From the NCBI GenBank assembly GCA_964019425.1, contig OZ025863.1, positions 494,616 to 558,615 of the forward strand: DNA of 64,000 nucleotides, given 5' to 3'. The notes under the pieces were generated by a model. It did not search any database, was not told the DNA's origin, and saw only the letters and a program-made list of their open reading frames with translations. Both the position numbers and the translations under genes were made by a program. This document shows positions 23,432 through 34,420 of the stretch, piece after piece; position 1 is the stretch's first letter; the number at the start of each line of letters is the position of its first letter. Source of the DNA: Flectonema sp. DT1601. Its lineage: Eukaryota; Euglenozoa; Diplonemea; Diplonemida; Diplonemidae.

Positions 23432-23766
23432 CTGGAAGTTAGTGTAATTATAATTATAATTTATTATTATCTCTCATGAGCTTTCTTACTATCTCGTCAT
23501 TTTTAGAAAATTTCCTTTTTTTTTTTTTTTTTTAGCTCAAACATTTTTGAAAGTACTCCATTGAGGTTTTGCTTCCTCCCTTTTGAGTGCCATGTTTTCA
23601 TATTTTTTAAGTGGGGCCTTGACATGGTTTCTTTTTGCCTGAATGGAGCTTCCTTTTCCAAGGAACGTTTTCATCTGCTCTGCTCGTTAGTTTTTTTTTT
23701 TTTTTTCATTTTTTTTATATATTATTATTTAGTGTGTTTTAATTTATTTCCTCTCCTCTCAGTCAG
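23432..23766 (+). other. Intergenic with strong acceptor
   Basis: No gene seen. T runs lie near 23515-23535 and 23690-23706. The stretch ends with the pyrimidine tract tttcctctcctctcag (AG at 23761-23762), 4 nt before the ATG of the next gene. Confidence 0.6.
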
Positions 23767-26700
23767 ATGTCAGGTGAGGATTCACTGGGTGATGGAATAG
23801 CTGTTGAGAATTGCGATGATGTAAATGACGGCAGCAACATGTCGATTGTCTCATCAGAACCCGAAGTGGAAGTTGGAGTTCAGGAAGTAGAACAAACTTT
23901 TATAGATCTCCGACTGAGAGATGGAATGCAAAGATCCTATCCATACCTGTTAGACATTGGAAGAGTCTATAATTACACGAAACTTCGATTCTACCGTCGC
24001 GGTTCTCTCTCTCAACACGTTGGTGAAATCTGTTTGTTCGGAGCAACGTTTCACAGACCAGATCAGAATCGACCGATATTTCACTTGAAAGTACCAAACT
24101 TTACTTATTATCTGAGAGTTCATACGGAAGAAGAGGAATTATCCCTGACTTTAGCAATTGACAGATGGATTCAAGTAGCTAATCTTGTTTACACTAATAC
24201 TAGTCAGATGTTCTTAACAATAACTGTAAAGGTTAATAAAGACATCGCAGGTGATAATCACACATCAAGTGTAAACAGAAAAGGTTACATCAGAGAAGGG
24301 AGTATCAGAATTGGATCTGCAGCACAAAAGACGTGGACGATGTCGTCGAATACAAAACAGACGGCTGTTCTGTTGTCTCTGCAGTATGATCGTCCTCAAG
24401 ATGCGGTTTTTAGTTTTCAACATACGCAATTAGGAACATTGGTTCACACTCAAACAGTTAGAATGAGAGAGTTGACTGGCTTGCATAATCCGAAAAACCT
24501 CGTTACTGTTCCACTAATGGAACGATCTAGAAAGTTATCAGCGGTGATGACCCTCTCATGGGATATTGCGAGAGACCGTTACTTAAAGCTGAGATGCTCT
24601 GGTCACAATCTTTGGAGAAAAGACTTCGTTAGATCTGATCCTTTTTTTCGTATAAAGAGACAGCGTTTACCAATTCTTGAAAGAGAAAGAGGTGCTGAAA
24701 AAGAAAGCAGAGAAGACCCACAACGCAAGTCCCTCACAACTCTTTACCGAAGTGAAGCGTATCGCAATTTAGCGAATCCGGAGTTCCTACCAATTCACAT
24801 TGCGGTGTCACCAGCCTACACTATTCCTGATGGGTTCGACGAGTCTAATTTAGTACTTGTGACGTATGACACGCTGTGCTATCCAACCCCAGAAGGATTC
24901 TTTTGTGATTGGGTGACTGAAATACTAACTGGACAAGATGAGAAAGACAAAGCGAAGTGGAACGTAATGATGACACCCACAAAGAATGGAACTGGTTCAG
25001 TTGAAGACGTCCACAACGCGAAGATAATGGGAGAACTTGATAAGTTGATAAAACCAAAAGCTGCTCTGAATGATAATAATTCCATCTGGACAACAGCATC
25101 ATTAACTGAAACACTCGTAGGAGAGATTTGGGATAATAATTGGAGTAGATCTGCCAGGTTAGCGAAACCAACTCTGATGGGAACCTTTGAACTTTCTCTC
25201 TGCGATGTGATTGGTAACATCGAATTAGCGACGGCGGCATGCGGAGAATTGCCGAAGCGAAGTCGAGAATTTAAACTTCGCAGGCACGCAAAATACAACG
25301 ATGATGAGCCACCAGCATCAGAGAAGGCCAGAGGACTACCAATAGACTCAGAGTATCGACAGGGAAGAGGTCAAGATTCGTCAAATGCGCAGTCAACTGT
25401 TCTTCCAAATCCGTCTTCTCGTCTTCGAACTCTTGAAAGTCGTGTTCACTTAGACTCCGTGTCTCTAAATGAGAGGCCTTCGTTCTTTCATTTCTTAGAA
25501 TCTCGATGGTGTTTGGAACTCGCATTCGCTATCGACTTCACTGCGACTTCTCACACTCAACATCGTACTAATCGATTGAAGTCTTCTTGGAATACTTTTC
25601 AGATGCTATTAAACCATTGTACTTCATTCTTATCACCTTACACTGGAAGAGGTGGAGGTGACTTGTTTGGGTTCAGTGGAGTACATCCGAGTGCAGAATA
25701 TCAAGTGTTTCCAATCCACAGACATGATGGGGCTGCTGATGTCGAATTTCAAGATTTAGAGGATTCAATTAGCAAGTCGTCAGCTGATGAACAGGAAGAG
25801 GGTCGAGAAAGTCGTGATGGGTCTGAGGAAGGAAAGAATCTGTTTGCTCAGATAGCTTCCCGCAGCAAGAACGATCACGTTGACCTTCAAGGTACTACTC
25901 TCCACCTCGCTTACTCACGTGCCAGGGATCAAATTAATCGACTCGTTGAAACCAGTTTTCCTGTTTTCCTTCTTCCTGTAATACGAACGGTCACTGCTCG
26001 AGTGAAAGAAGTAGCGAAATTCCGGAGAGAAAGCATCTTAAAAACTAAAAATCTATTCTACGAGATGCTGAACAGGGCGACGTCTTCCCCGGGGAAGTTA
26101 CACATTCCTTCTCAATTATACCAAATGGCTGACTTCTTAGATAGTACTCCGTGTTACACTTTCGGAGTCAGCACAATCATTATTAGTAGTTCTAAGGTAT
26201 ATATTTTATTTATTAATAATTTTCATTATTCTCTTTATTTCGTAGTGAGGGATGTGAAAATTTATTTAAAAATCAAAAAAAAAAAAATAAACAGGACATA
26301 GCTGATTTATCTGCTGCAGTACAGGAACTGAAATCGATGGAAAAAACTAGAGTGCCATTCTTGTTTTATATGGTATGTGTGTGTGTGTTGTGTATTGATG
26401 TGTTACTTTGTTCTGAAGACATTAAAATCAAAAAACAGATATTTCTAGACTGCACAGCTCCGAAGGAATTCTTTTCTCTTTTAAATTGCATGACTGTTGA
26501 CTTCAGCACCTCTAACTCGTTGTTACAAAGTTCGCTACACCTCGTTGCTAAAGGAATGGGTTTCTTCCCTCACAGAATAGTCGATTATATGAGAATTCAC
26601 AGAGTCCTACCCAAAGCTGAGGGATCCTTTAAAGCACTTCTGGATGCGATGCAGGAAGAAGTCGCGACGACGACCTCTAAGGGAGTTGTTCAATGTGATG

Positions 26701-28142
26701 GATCACTTGGGGGATTTACTTCTTTTAATAATAAAATGAATAATTCCAACAACACCAACAGGGATTTAATGTTAAATAAGAACAACGAAATCAATAATAA
26801 GGACATCCCCGACAACTCTGATTCAGACGATACGAAGGACTGCCGAGGGACTGAAACCCGTAACACATTTAACATAACGAGTAATAAGTTTTTACAAATA
26901 TTTGCGTCAGCTCACAACGAAACCGATGCAGCTGACATGTACGGCTCCTCATCATTTGTTTCTAACCTTCACTGCAGTGACTCTGATCGTAGATATCGAA
27001 AGGCGGTTTCAACAAAAGGTCACGAAGTGTACGCTCTCATGGACTCTGGACGTAAGAGAAAAGGTTCTCGCAGACATTCAAAGAGCAATAAAGAGATGAC
27101 GGTGGTTGATTTGTATATGGCAGAAACTCAACTTCAAAAGAAGGAGAAAGCCGATCAACGGCTTCGAGAATATGTTTATGACAAAACAGCTCAGCAACGA
27201 AAATCATCCGGCCTTGCAGCAGCACACGCCAGACTACTAAGAATGCGAGAAGAAGCAACTTGCGACTCCGGTGCGAATCAAATAACTGCAGGAAAGCGAC
27301 TTTCGCAGGTAAGCAATCAAAGTGACACTCGAAAAAAAAGTTTTTGTGCCAAAAAGAAGAAAGATCGCAAACGTAAACCTCCCACGAAACATGACCACTT
27401 GACGTCATCTTTTTCATTTAACGAGACTTGTGATTCGTCTTCTTCTGAATCCTCTGATAACGATGACTTAAAACTACCAAATCGTCACCAGTTCAATACA
27501 GCCATCGCAATGCATTCTGCCCACGCTAAGAAACGAGAACAACAACAGTTTCGGAAAATGGTTCGACGCGGATCACAAATAGCAAACAGTCAGCCGACAT
27601 CACAGGATGGTGATGGTGATGATGGAAGTGACAGCGATCATAACAACTTAACTGATTCAGTGCATAACTCAAAAGTACCCTCACTGGGGACCACCAGATC
27701 TCAGAGTGGGACCCCTGGAGTACCTCGTTACTACGCCTACGAAGGTGATCGTGCTGGAGGTTTAAAACCTCTCATTCGAACATGTGACTTCCTTCAACGA
27801 GACTACCGATCTCTTGGAAATGGAATTCGAGTTGACTGGAGGTTGGGAAAAGACAAACAAAGTGAGTTACGAACGATGTTAAAACAACAAACTTCAATTC
27901 ACGCTGGTCCACCAATTGAAGTAAAGTCTAAAGGAGATATTCAAGAAGAGATAAGAAGAGTGAGTAGTATCGCTTCTGCTAATAGCAAGGCGTCCTTCTC
28001 ATCTGTATCTGGGGCACTGAGGGAGGGGAGACAACCAACCCGCCCAACCACTGCTCGGACACATGCGAAACGAAATTTTCCACGACCGGTGCCTACGAGA
28101 CCTCACACTGCGAAAACGACTCGAGTGTCGTTCTCTTGTTAG
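23767..28142 (+). CDS. Divergent copine-like protein (PH-like, C2, vWA) with long disordered tail
   Basis: Three exons (23767..26196, 26295..26372, 26439..28142) with introns of 98 and 66 nt give 1403 residues in one frame. Residues about 35-150 look like a pleckstrin-homology fold (HLKVPNFTYYLRVHTEEEE..IDRWIQVAN). Two C2-like segments follow (the second around LKLRCSGHNLW..VRSDPFFRI). Near residue 580 comes the copine vWA start LAFAIDFTATS, then DLFGFSGVHP. Copines are calcium-dependent membrane-binding proteins; the canonical IDFTASN is altered here to IDFTATS. The last about 500 residues are Ser/Asn/Lys-rich and disordered. The second intron is a multiple of three and free of stops, so retaining it would only insert 22 residues; its gtatgt..aaacag ends match the other introns. 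Confidence 0.65.
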
Positions 28143-28604
28143 TCTCACTTTTATAATAGATTTAATTGTACTTAAAAAAAAACTTTAAATTATTATTCGG
28201 ATTCGTTACTTTTCTTTTGTTAACATCTCTCTGTAGTCATCAACCAACTAGTTAGTCAGAGTGAAGTTCATTTCGTGAACTTGTCTGCCGATCGTAACAT
28301 TTACACCAACCACAAAGTAATACTTCGAGAGAGAATACCTGTGGTTTATAGTTCTGTTCACACAGCTGCTTATTCAAGTGATTATATCTGCGTTGCTTTT
28401 AATTTATTTACAACAGTAACACAATTCAATGCCTGATTGTTTTTCGGTCTGTGGTGTTGGCGGCCTCCCCTCTGCACATTCCAAAATTATATTATGAAAC
28501 TTTTTTTTGTTGTTACCCATCTCTTCTGTATTTTCATATTTTAGTTAAGAAAATTATGTCTTTTTTATCCTTCAGTAGCCCAACAAATATTTACCAACGA
28601 AAGG
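28143..28604 (+). other. Intergenic and leader
   Basis: No gene seen. A cttttttatccttcag acceptor (28560..28575) lies 29 nt before the next ATG. Confidence 0.5.
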
Positions 28605-30470
28605 ATGCAGAGGTTGCTCCTGCTAACGACTTGTCTCATCGGATCGACTAATGGAATCGGATTAGGAATGGGACACTGGGGTCAAGTCCACGATGGATCT
28701 AAACCATCAATTGCTAACTGTACCTGGAAGTACTATGAACAGGTATTGGATCATTTTGGTGATGGTCAAGGTTCATACAACGAGAGGTACTGCGAGTATT
28801 CAAAGTTTTGGGAACAGGGAGGTAGAAAGGGACCAATCTATTACTATGTTGGAAACGAATCTCCAGTAGACGAGTATGTCAACAACACTGGACTGATGTG
28901 GGAACTCGGTGAGAAGAAGGGCGCCTTGTTGATCTTTGCAGAGCACAGATACGAAGGGAAGTCTGTTCCTCTAATGCACGGAGTGAAAGATTGCATTTCG
29001 TACTGCACCACATCGCAGGCTTTGGCTGACTACGTGACATTGATCACTGACATCAAGAAGAACTACAGCATTGATGCTCCTGTTGTTGCATTCGGAGGTT
29101 CATATGGAGGAATGCTTGCTGGATGGATAAGAATAAAGTACCCTGATGTTATTGCAGGTGCTATTGCTGCTTCAGCTCCAGTCGCTGGATTTCCAAGTGT
29201 TCTCGGAACTAAGGGACTTGATTCCAGTTCAGCTGCTCTTAGTCGTGGTCTCGGACTAAAGGGAGGCTCAACCGACTTGTGCTATGAGAACCTGCGTTCA
29301 GCGTGGCCGCTTATTAAGGAAGTGGGCAAGAGTCAGGTTGGTAACAAATTGCTTTCTAAGGCAGCCTATCGTTGCAAAACAGACACTGCAGAAAACATAA
29401 TGACGTGGGGACAGGGACCATGGTTTAATATGGCTGAGGGAGATTATCCATTCCCATCGACTTACATCACCTACTCAGTTGGTCCTGGGCTGTACCCACT
29501 CCCAGCCTGGCCAATGAGAGTCGCATGCGGCAAGGGATTGAATAAGGATTGGGGTGTTGCAATAACTGGAAACGTGTCGGATGTGAAGTACTCTTTGAAA
29601 ATGGGAGCTATTGAAGTGAATGTGGATTGGGAACAGGAATCAGGAAATGGAGCGTCACTCACTCAGGAGCAGATTGAACAATCCGGAGTGTTGGGACTCG
29701 TTAGGGCGATGGCTGATGCAGCATCAGTTTGGTACAACTTGACGAAAGATAAACAATGTTACGGAGACAGGGATGTTCAAGAACCGGATTCCACTCCAAT
29801 GATTTGGGATGAGGAAATTTCTCTGAAATCCCTTGACGACCCATGCAGCTGTCCAAAATGTGAGGGATGCCCACCCTGCCCGCTTTGTAAGAGGGAGCCA
29901 GCTCGCGCATGTACTTACGTTGATAAACCCACTGTCAGTAAAACTTTTGCATGGGGACCTGTCTGTTGCAATGAGGATTTGTATCTCGCTAATACCTATG
30001 CTCAGGGGTCTGGTAGGGACATCTTCTGGCCACCAAATCAGAAAAAGGGATACACAATTGAGTCCGTTGTAGGTCCACGTGGAGCAAAGACTGTCGGGTG
30101 TTTCGCTGGGTATGATGCGTCAGGTCTTTTTGGAGCTCCTCTACAGAGAGATGCCTGGGGTAGTTGGATTACTGATTACTACCACTCTGGTAATGAGTCT
30201 TCCTTTACGAACATTATTTGGAGTAATGGTGCATTAGACCCATGGTCTGGAGCTGGCGTGTACCCAAAAGGTGGTTCAGCGATGGGTCCAATGGTTCAGA
30301 ATTTGACTGCCGACGGGTCTTCTGTTGCTCTTATTATCGATCTTGGTGGTCACCACTTGGACTTATTCTTCGGAACTCCAAACGATCCGCCTTCTGCTGT
30401 GGCTGTCAGAGCAATTGAGGAAAAGATGATCGACCAATGGGTTGAGAAGTACTGGGCTGAACGCCAGTAG
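28605..30470 (+). CDS. Serine carboxypeptidase S28 (prolylcarboxypeptidase-like), copy 1
   Basis: 621 residues, single exon. The N-terminus MQRLLLLTTCLIGSTNG is a signal peptide. The alpha/beta-hydrolase nucleophile is Ser166 in FGGSYGGMLAGW. The acid lies in IIWSNGALDPWSG and the catalytic histidine in the DLGGHHLDL block. Family S28 enzymes (lysosomal Pro-X carboxypeptidase, DPP7) remove residues next to proline in acidic compartments. The lid region carries a Cys/Pro-rich insertion (CSCPKCEGCPPCPLC, about residues 410-426) that I do not associate with the family. Several N-glycosylation sites are present. A tandem partner begins 288 bp after the stop. Confidence 0.93.
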   Translation: MQRLLLLTTCLIGSTNGIGLGMGHWGQVHDGSKPSIANCTWKYYEQVLDHFGDGQGSYNERYCEYSKFWEQGGRKGPIYYYVGNESPVDEYVNNTGLMWELGEKKGALLIFAEHRYEGKSVPLMHGVKDCISYCTTSQALADYVTLITDIKKNYSIDAPVVAFGGSYGGMLAGWIRIKYPDVIAGAIAASAPVAGFPSVLGTKGLDSSSAALSRGLGLKGGSTDLCYENLRSAWPLIKEVGKSQVGNKLLSKAAYRCKTDTAENIMTWGQGPWFNMAEGDYPFPSTYITYSVGPGLYPLPAWPMRVACGKGLNKDWGVAITGNVSDVKYSLKMGAIEVNVDWEQESGNGASLTQEQIEQSGVLGLVRAMADAASVWYNLTKDKQCYGDRDVQEPDSTPMIWDEEISLKSLDDPCSCPKCEGCPPCPLCKREPARACTYVDKPTVSKTFAWGPVCCNEDLYLANTYAQGSGRDIFWPPNQKKGYTIESVVGPRGAKTVGCFAGYDASGLFGAPLQRDAWGSWITDYYHSGNESSFTNIIWSNGALDPWSGAGVYPKGGSAMGPMVQNLTADGSSVALIIDLGGHHLDLFFGTPNDPPSAVAVRAIEEKMIDQWVEKYWAERQ

Positions 30471-30757
30471 GCTGACCTCCAGTACGTTCCAATAAATGTC
30501 TTAAATGCATCCGTTTTGCATCTCGATTACGTGTGATGTATGTTTGATTCTCCAAATTCCCGTTTCAAGGAAACAAATTCTGTTTTCGATACTTAACATT
30601 ATCCTGTTGGTTTCTTTGCAGCAGTTGATTTCGCGATCGATTAGTTTAAAATTTTAGAATAATTGATGAAAATAAATGAAATAATATTAAAAAAAAAACT
30701 AATTCATTCCTTCAGGTCACCCAAAGTTAACACAACAACAAACTACGGGGCGGTACT
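30471..30757 (+). other. Spacer between the two S28 genes
   Basis: 287 bp with no gene. It contains an A run and a ttccttcag acceptor (AG 30714-30715). It does not resemble the leader of copy 1, although the coding regions are identical from the ATG onward. Confidence 0.5.
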
Positions 30758-32626
30758 ATGCAGAGGTTGCTCCTGCTAACGACTTGTCTCATCGGATCGA
30801 CTAATGGAATCGGATTAGGAATGGGACACTGGGGTCAAGTCCACGATGGATCTAAACCATCAATTGCTAACTGTACCTGGAAGTACTATGAACAGGTATT
30901 GGATCATTTTGGTGATGGTCAAGGTTCATACAACGAGAGGTACTGCGAGTATTCAAAGTTTTGGGAACAGGGAGGTAGAAAGGGACCAATCTATTACTAT
31001 GTTGGAAACGAATCTCCAGTAGACGAGTATGTCAACAACACTGGACTGATGTGGGAACTCGGTGAGAAGAAGGGCGCCTTGTTGATCTTTGCAGAGCACA
31101 GATACGAAGGGAAGTCTGTTCCTCTAATGCACGGAGTGAAAGATTGCATTTCGTACTGCACCACATCGCAGGCTTTGGCTGACTACGTGACATTGATCAC
31201 TGACATCAAGAAGAACTACAGCATTGATGCTCCTGTTGTTGCATTCGGAGGTTCATATGGAGGAATGCTTGCTGGATGGATAAGAATAAAGTACCCTGAT
31301 GTTATTGCAGGTGCTATTGCTGCTTCAGCTCCTGTTAGAGGTTTTCCGAGTTCGTTGGGAACTAAGGGACTTGATTCTAGTTCAGCTGCTCAGAGCCGTG
31401 GTCTCGGACCAAAGGGAGGTTCATCAGGCATGTGTTTCGATAACCTTCGTTCGTCATGGCCGCTAATTCAAGAAGTGGGCAAAAGCCCAATAGGTCGCGA
31501 GTTGCTTTCTAAGGCAGCCTATCGTTGCAAAACGGACCCTGCGGAAGACATAATCAAATGGGGACAGGTGCCGTGGTTTTTTATGGGCGAGGGAGATTAT
31601 CCATTCCCATCGACTTACATCACCTACTCAGTCAGTGCCGGGTATTTCCCACTCCCAGCCTGGCCAATGAGAGTCGCATGCAGCAAGGGATTGAATAAGG
31701 ATTGGGGTGTTGCAATAACTGGAAACGTGTCGGATGTGAAGTACTCTTTGAAAATGGGAGCTGTTGAAGTGAATGTGGATTGGGAACAGGAATCAGGAAA
31801 TGGAGCGTCACTCACTCAGGAGCAGATTGAACAATCCGGAGTGTTGGGACTCGTTAGGGCGATGGCTGATGCCGCATCAGTTTGGCACAACTTGACGAAA
31901 GATAAACAATGTTACGGCGTGAAAGTAGACGATGAGGTACTTGCCAAGCCAGACTCTGAGATCTGGCGAACCGATGGTGTCGCTCCAAAATCGGATCCTT
32001 GCAGCTGTCCAAAATGTGAGGGTTGCCCATCCTGCCCACTTTGCGATAGAGGAGTACCTCTCTCATGTTCTTATGTTGATAAACCAACCGTCAGTAATGC
32101 ATTCGCTTGGGATCCTATCTGTTGTAATGAGGATTTGTATCTCGCTTGTACTTACGTTCAGGGTGCCGGTCGGGATATCTACTGGCCACCTAATCAACCA
32201 AGAGGGTACACAATGGAGACCGTTATCGGTCCACGTGGTGGGCGAACAATGGGATGCTTCCCTACTTATGATGCTCAAGGTCTTTTTGGAACTCCAAAAC
32301 ACAAAGATGCTTGGAGTAAATGGATTACAGATTATTACCACACTGGACAGGAGGCTAACTTTACAAACATCATTTGGAGTAACGGTGCTTTAGACCCATG
32401 GTCAGGTGGAGGAGTGTACCCAGAGGGTGGTTCAGCGATGGGTCCGATGGTTCAGAATTTGACTGCCGACGGGTCTTCTGTTTCTCTTATTATCGATCTC
32501 GGGGCGCACCATCTCGACTTGTTCTTCCCAACTCCAAACGATCCGCCATCTGCTTTGTCTGTGAGAATCATTGAGGAAAAAATGATTGATCAATGGGTTG
32601 AGAAGTACTGGGCTGACCGCAAGTAA
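30758..32626 (+). CDS. Serine carboxypeptidase S28, copy 2
   Basis: 622 residues with the same domain plan as the upstream copy: signal peptide, Ser166 in GGSYGGM, LDPWSG acid, and DLGAHHLDL histidine. The first 575 nt (30758..31332) look identical to 28605..29179. Identity then drops in patches (GFPSSLGTKG against GFPSVLGTKG, then a variable stretch), rises again around the KGLNKDWGVAITGN segment, and falls in the Cys-rich insertion and C-terminal third. This is a tandem duplicate with mosaic identity. Both copies keep all catalytic residues and appear functional. Confidence 0.93.
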   Translation: MQRLLLLTTCLIGSTNGIGLGMGHWGQVHDGSKPSIANCTWKYYEQVLDHFGDGQGSYNERYCEYSKFWEQGGRKGPIYYYVGNESPVDEYVNNTGLMWELGEKKGALLIFAEHRYEGKSVPLMHGVKDCISYCTTSQALADYVTLITDIKKNYSIDAPVVAFGGSYGGMLAGWIRIKYPDVIAGAIAASAPVRGFPSSLGTKGLDSSSAAQSRGLGPKGGSSGMCFDNLRSSWPLIQEVGKSPIGRELLSKAAYRCKTDPAEDIIKWGQVPWFFMGEGDYPFPSTYITYSVSAGYFPLPAWPMRVACSKGLNKDWGVAITGNVSDVKYSLKMGAVEVNVDWEQESGNGASLTQEQIEQSGVLGLVRAMADAASVWHNLTKDKQCYGVKVDDEVLAKPDSEIWRTDGVAPKSDPCSCPKCEGCPSCPLCDRGVPLSCSYVDKPTVSNAFAWDPICCNEDLYLACTYVQGAGRDIYWPPNQPRGYTMETVIGPRGGRTMGCFPTYDAQGLFGTPKHKDAWSKWITDYYHTGQEANFTNIIWSNGALDPWSGGGVYPEGGSAMGPMVQNLTADGSSVSLIIDLGAHHLDLFFPTPNDPPSALSVRIIEEKMIDQWVEKYWADRK

Positions 32627-33204
32627 ACTTCACATAATTTTGCTTTCCTCTCTTTGCTTCCTGGAAGAAGCTCTCTGTTCTCCCTTCCTAAAAGTAATCG
32701 ATTTTATTTTACTTTATCAGTTGAGGCCCTTTGTCTTATTTGTGTTTTCGTACGGCGTCGAAGAAGGACCAGATAGTGGTGCACGTCTTCGGAGGCAAAT
32801 AATGAAATTATTATTAATTTTTAGTTACGTAGGTTGAAGTAGCAGCCTACCCCGTGGCGAATGTCTTCTTCCCGACCCAACTGATGTTAAGTTTTTTATA
32901 TTCTTGAACTTTTTTTTACGTGTGTTGCTTACAAAAAGCTTTTTGTTGTATTTTATCTTTTACTTCTGTACTATGCCGGTCGTAACTCACTCACTGTGAT
33001 CTTGAAAAGGTAGATACGTGTAATCTTTATTTTGAATATCAGCTGACAGGCATACAAATATTGTGATTGGAGCAGACTGTGCTTAAGGGATGAGAATCTG
33101 AGTGATATATTTGTATGATTGGATGTTTATTGTAATCTCTTCAGCATAACGAACCCTTTGAATATGGCCTAGTAGTGGATTGATTCTGGAGGACAAAAAA
33201 AAAA
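32627..33204 (+). other. Intergenic region
   Basis: No gene seen. It has weak open frames only; an acceptor tctcttcag (AG 33143-33144) and a run of A abutting the next ATG. Confidence 0.5.
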
Positions 33205-34350
33205 ATGGTGGTTCAAAATACGACAGCAAGTCCCTTCCGAGTTGGAGTGCGGAAGGTTATATTTCTATTGTTACTATTGCTGTCGGGAAAAGTGTTATTT
33301 GACCTTTCTGATTTAATGATTTCCCCTAAAGTGGAAATTACTATTTCAAGAGAGATTCTCAAAGAACGATATCTTTTGGGGAACGTGCGCGAAACACTTC
33401 GACAATCCTCCGAGAACAACACAATTTTCGTAACTTCTGGTAATTGGGGGTTCAGAGACATGTTGCAAAACGTCGTGCTTACGTCTCGGAAGGCTTATCC
33501 TAAAATTAAAGTTGTCGTCGTTACACTTGACGAGAAAACATATGAATGGTGTAAACATGAATTAAAGAATTCTACCTGTTTGAGTTTCAACTGCAGCTGT
33601 CCTGAAACGAAGTTAAGAAGCTTAGAGAAGCATCGGATTTCAAAGAAAGCAAACGTCACAAGCGGAGGCTACAGTCAGGAGTCCGCATACACGGATTGCT
33701 TGATTGGAATATACATTTGCAAACTGAGAGTGAAGTTAAGAATTTTAGAACTTGGATTCAATTTATTATTTATTGACGGAGATGCAGCAATACGGCCTGG
33801 GGGACTTACGCAAGTCCTGTCGCAGTCTTCTCTGGATGTCGCAGGAGCTTGTGAGTTCTGCGAGGGTTCCTGCAGTGTTTCTTCACCTCAGGCAAAGCTA
33901 ATTGACGGTGGTAAACGTGTTCCCCATAGTGGTTATTGGCAAGTAAACATCGGACTCTTTTGGGTGAATTGTACAAACACATCGCTCATGGCACTCCGAC
34001 AATCGATTGGTGTAATTGTTGATAATAATATAGAATTCAAGTCAGTCGATCAAACGGTGCTTAATAGAAGACTCATCGCTCTCGGAGCTAAGTTGTATTG
34101 CGTTCCAACTGGAGGTTTAAACATTCGATCCCGAAGTAGTAAGCCGAAACTAATACCCAACAGTTGGGGTGTCCACGCTGCTCGTCTTGTTTCTAAAACT
34201 GGATTTTATAAAAGAGCATTCTTGCATCACAATTCTCTTTGGGAGGTTCGTCCCTTTCCTCCTAATTTCGAAGATCGTTACCGACAGTGGCTGGAAAAGC
34301 CAAAGCAGTTTAAAAAACTGATGAAGGCAGCAGGTGAAATTGAATACTAA
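33205..34350 (+). CDS. Type II membrane nucleotide-sugar transferase (DUF271/PF03407-like)
   Basis: 381 residues. A short cytoplasmic N-terminus and one membrane anchor (VIFLLLLLLSGKVLF, about 19-33) are typical of a Golgi glycosyltransferase. The lumenal domain has a nucleotide-diphospho-sugar transferase layout: TSGNWGFRDMLQNVV, VVVVTLDEKTYEWC, then LLFIDGDAAI as the DxD-type metal/sugar-nucleotide site, and the later NIGLFWVNCTNTS and SVDQTVLNRRL blocks seen in this family. Donor and acceptor are unknown. A Cys-rich segment (CEFCEGSC) is present. The start is the ATG right after a run of A. Confidence 0.75.
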   Translation: MVVQNTTASPFRVGVRKVIFLLLLLLSGKVLFDLSDLMISPKVEITISREILKERYLLGNVRETLRQSSENNTIFVTSGNWGFRDMLQNVVLTSRKAYPKIKVVVVTLDEKTYEWCKHELKNSTCLSFNCSCPETKLRSLEKHRISKKANVTSGGYSQESAYTDCLIGIYICKLRVKLRILELGFNLLFIDGDAAIRPGGLTQVLSQSSLDVAGACEFCEGSCSVSSPQAKLIDGGKRVPHSGYWQVNIGLFWVNCTNTSLMALRQSIGVIVDNNIEFKSVDQTVLNRRLIALGAKLYCVPTGGLNIRSRSSKPKLIPNSWGVHAARLVSKTGFYKRAFLHHNSLWEVRPFPPNFEDRYRQWLEKPKQFKKLMKAAGEIEY

Positions 34351-34360
34351 TCAAAAAAAG

Positions 34361-34378
34361 TGATCCTCTCGGGGATCA
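34361..34378 (+). terminator. Stem-loop just after the glycosyltransferase stop
   Basis: TGATCC and GGATCA form a perfect 6-bp stem around a 6-nt loop, 10 nt after the stop codon. In a eukaryote this is more likely a 3'-UTR element than a terminator. Confidence 0.3.
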
Positions 34379-34420
34379 GGTTCGACATAAAGCTGTAGTA
34401 TTGGGGACTCACAAAATGCG

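Noticed and set aside
24845-25298. Minus-strand frames of 130-140 codons
   Set aside because: Antisense to the copine-like gene, with no domain.
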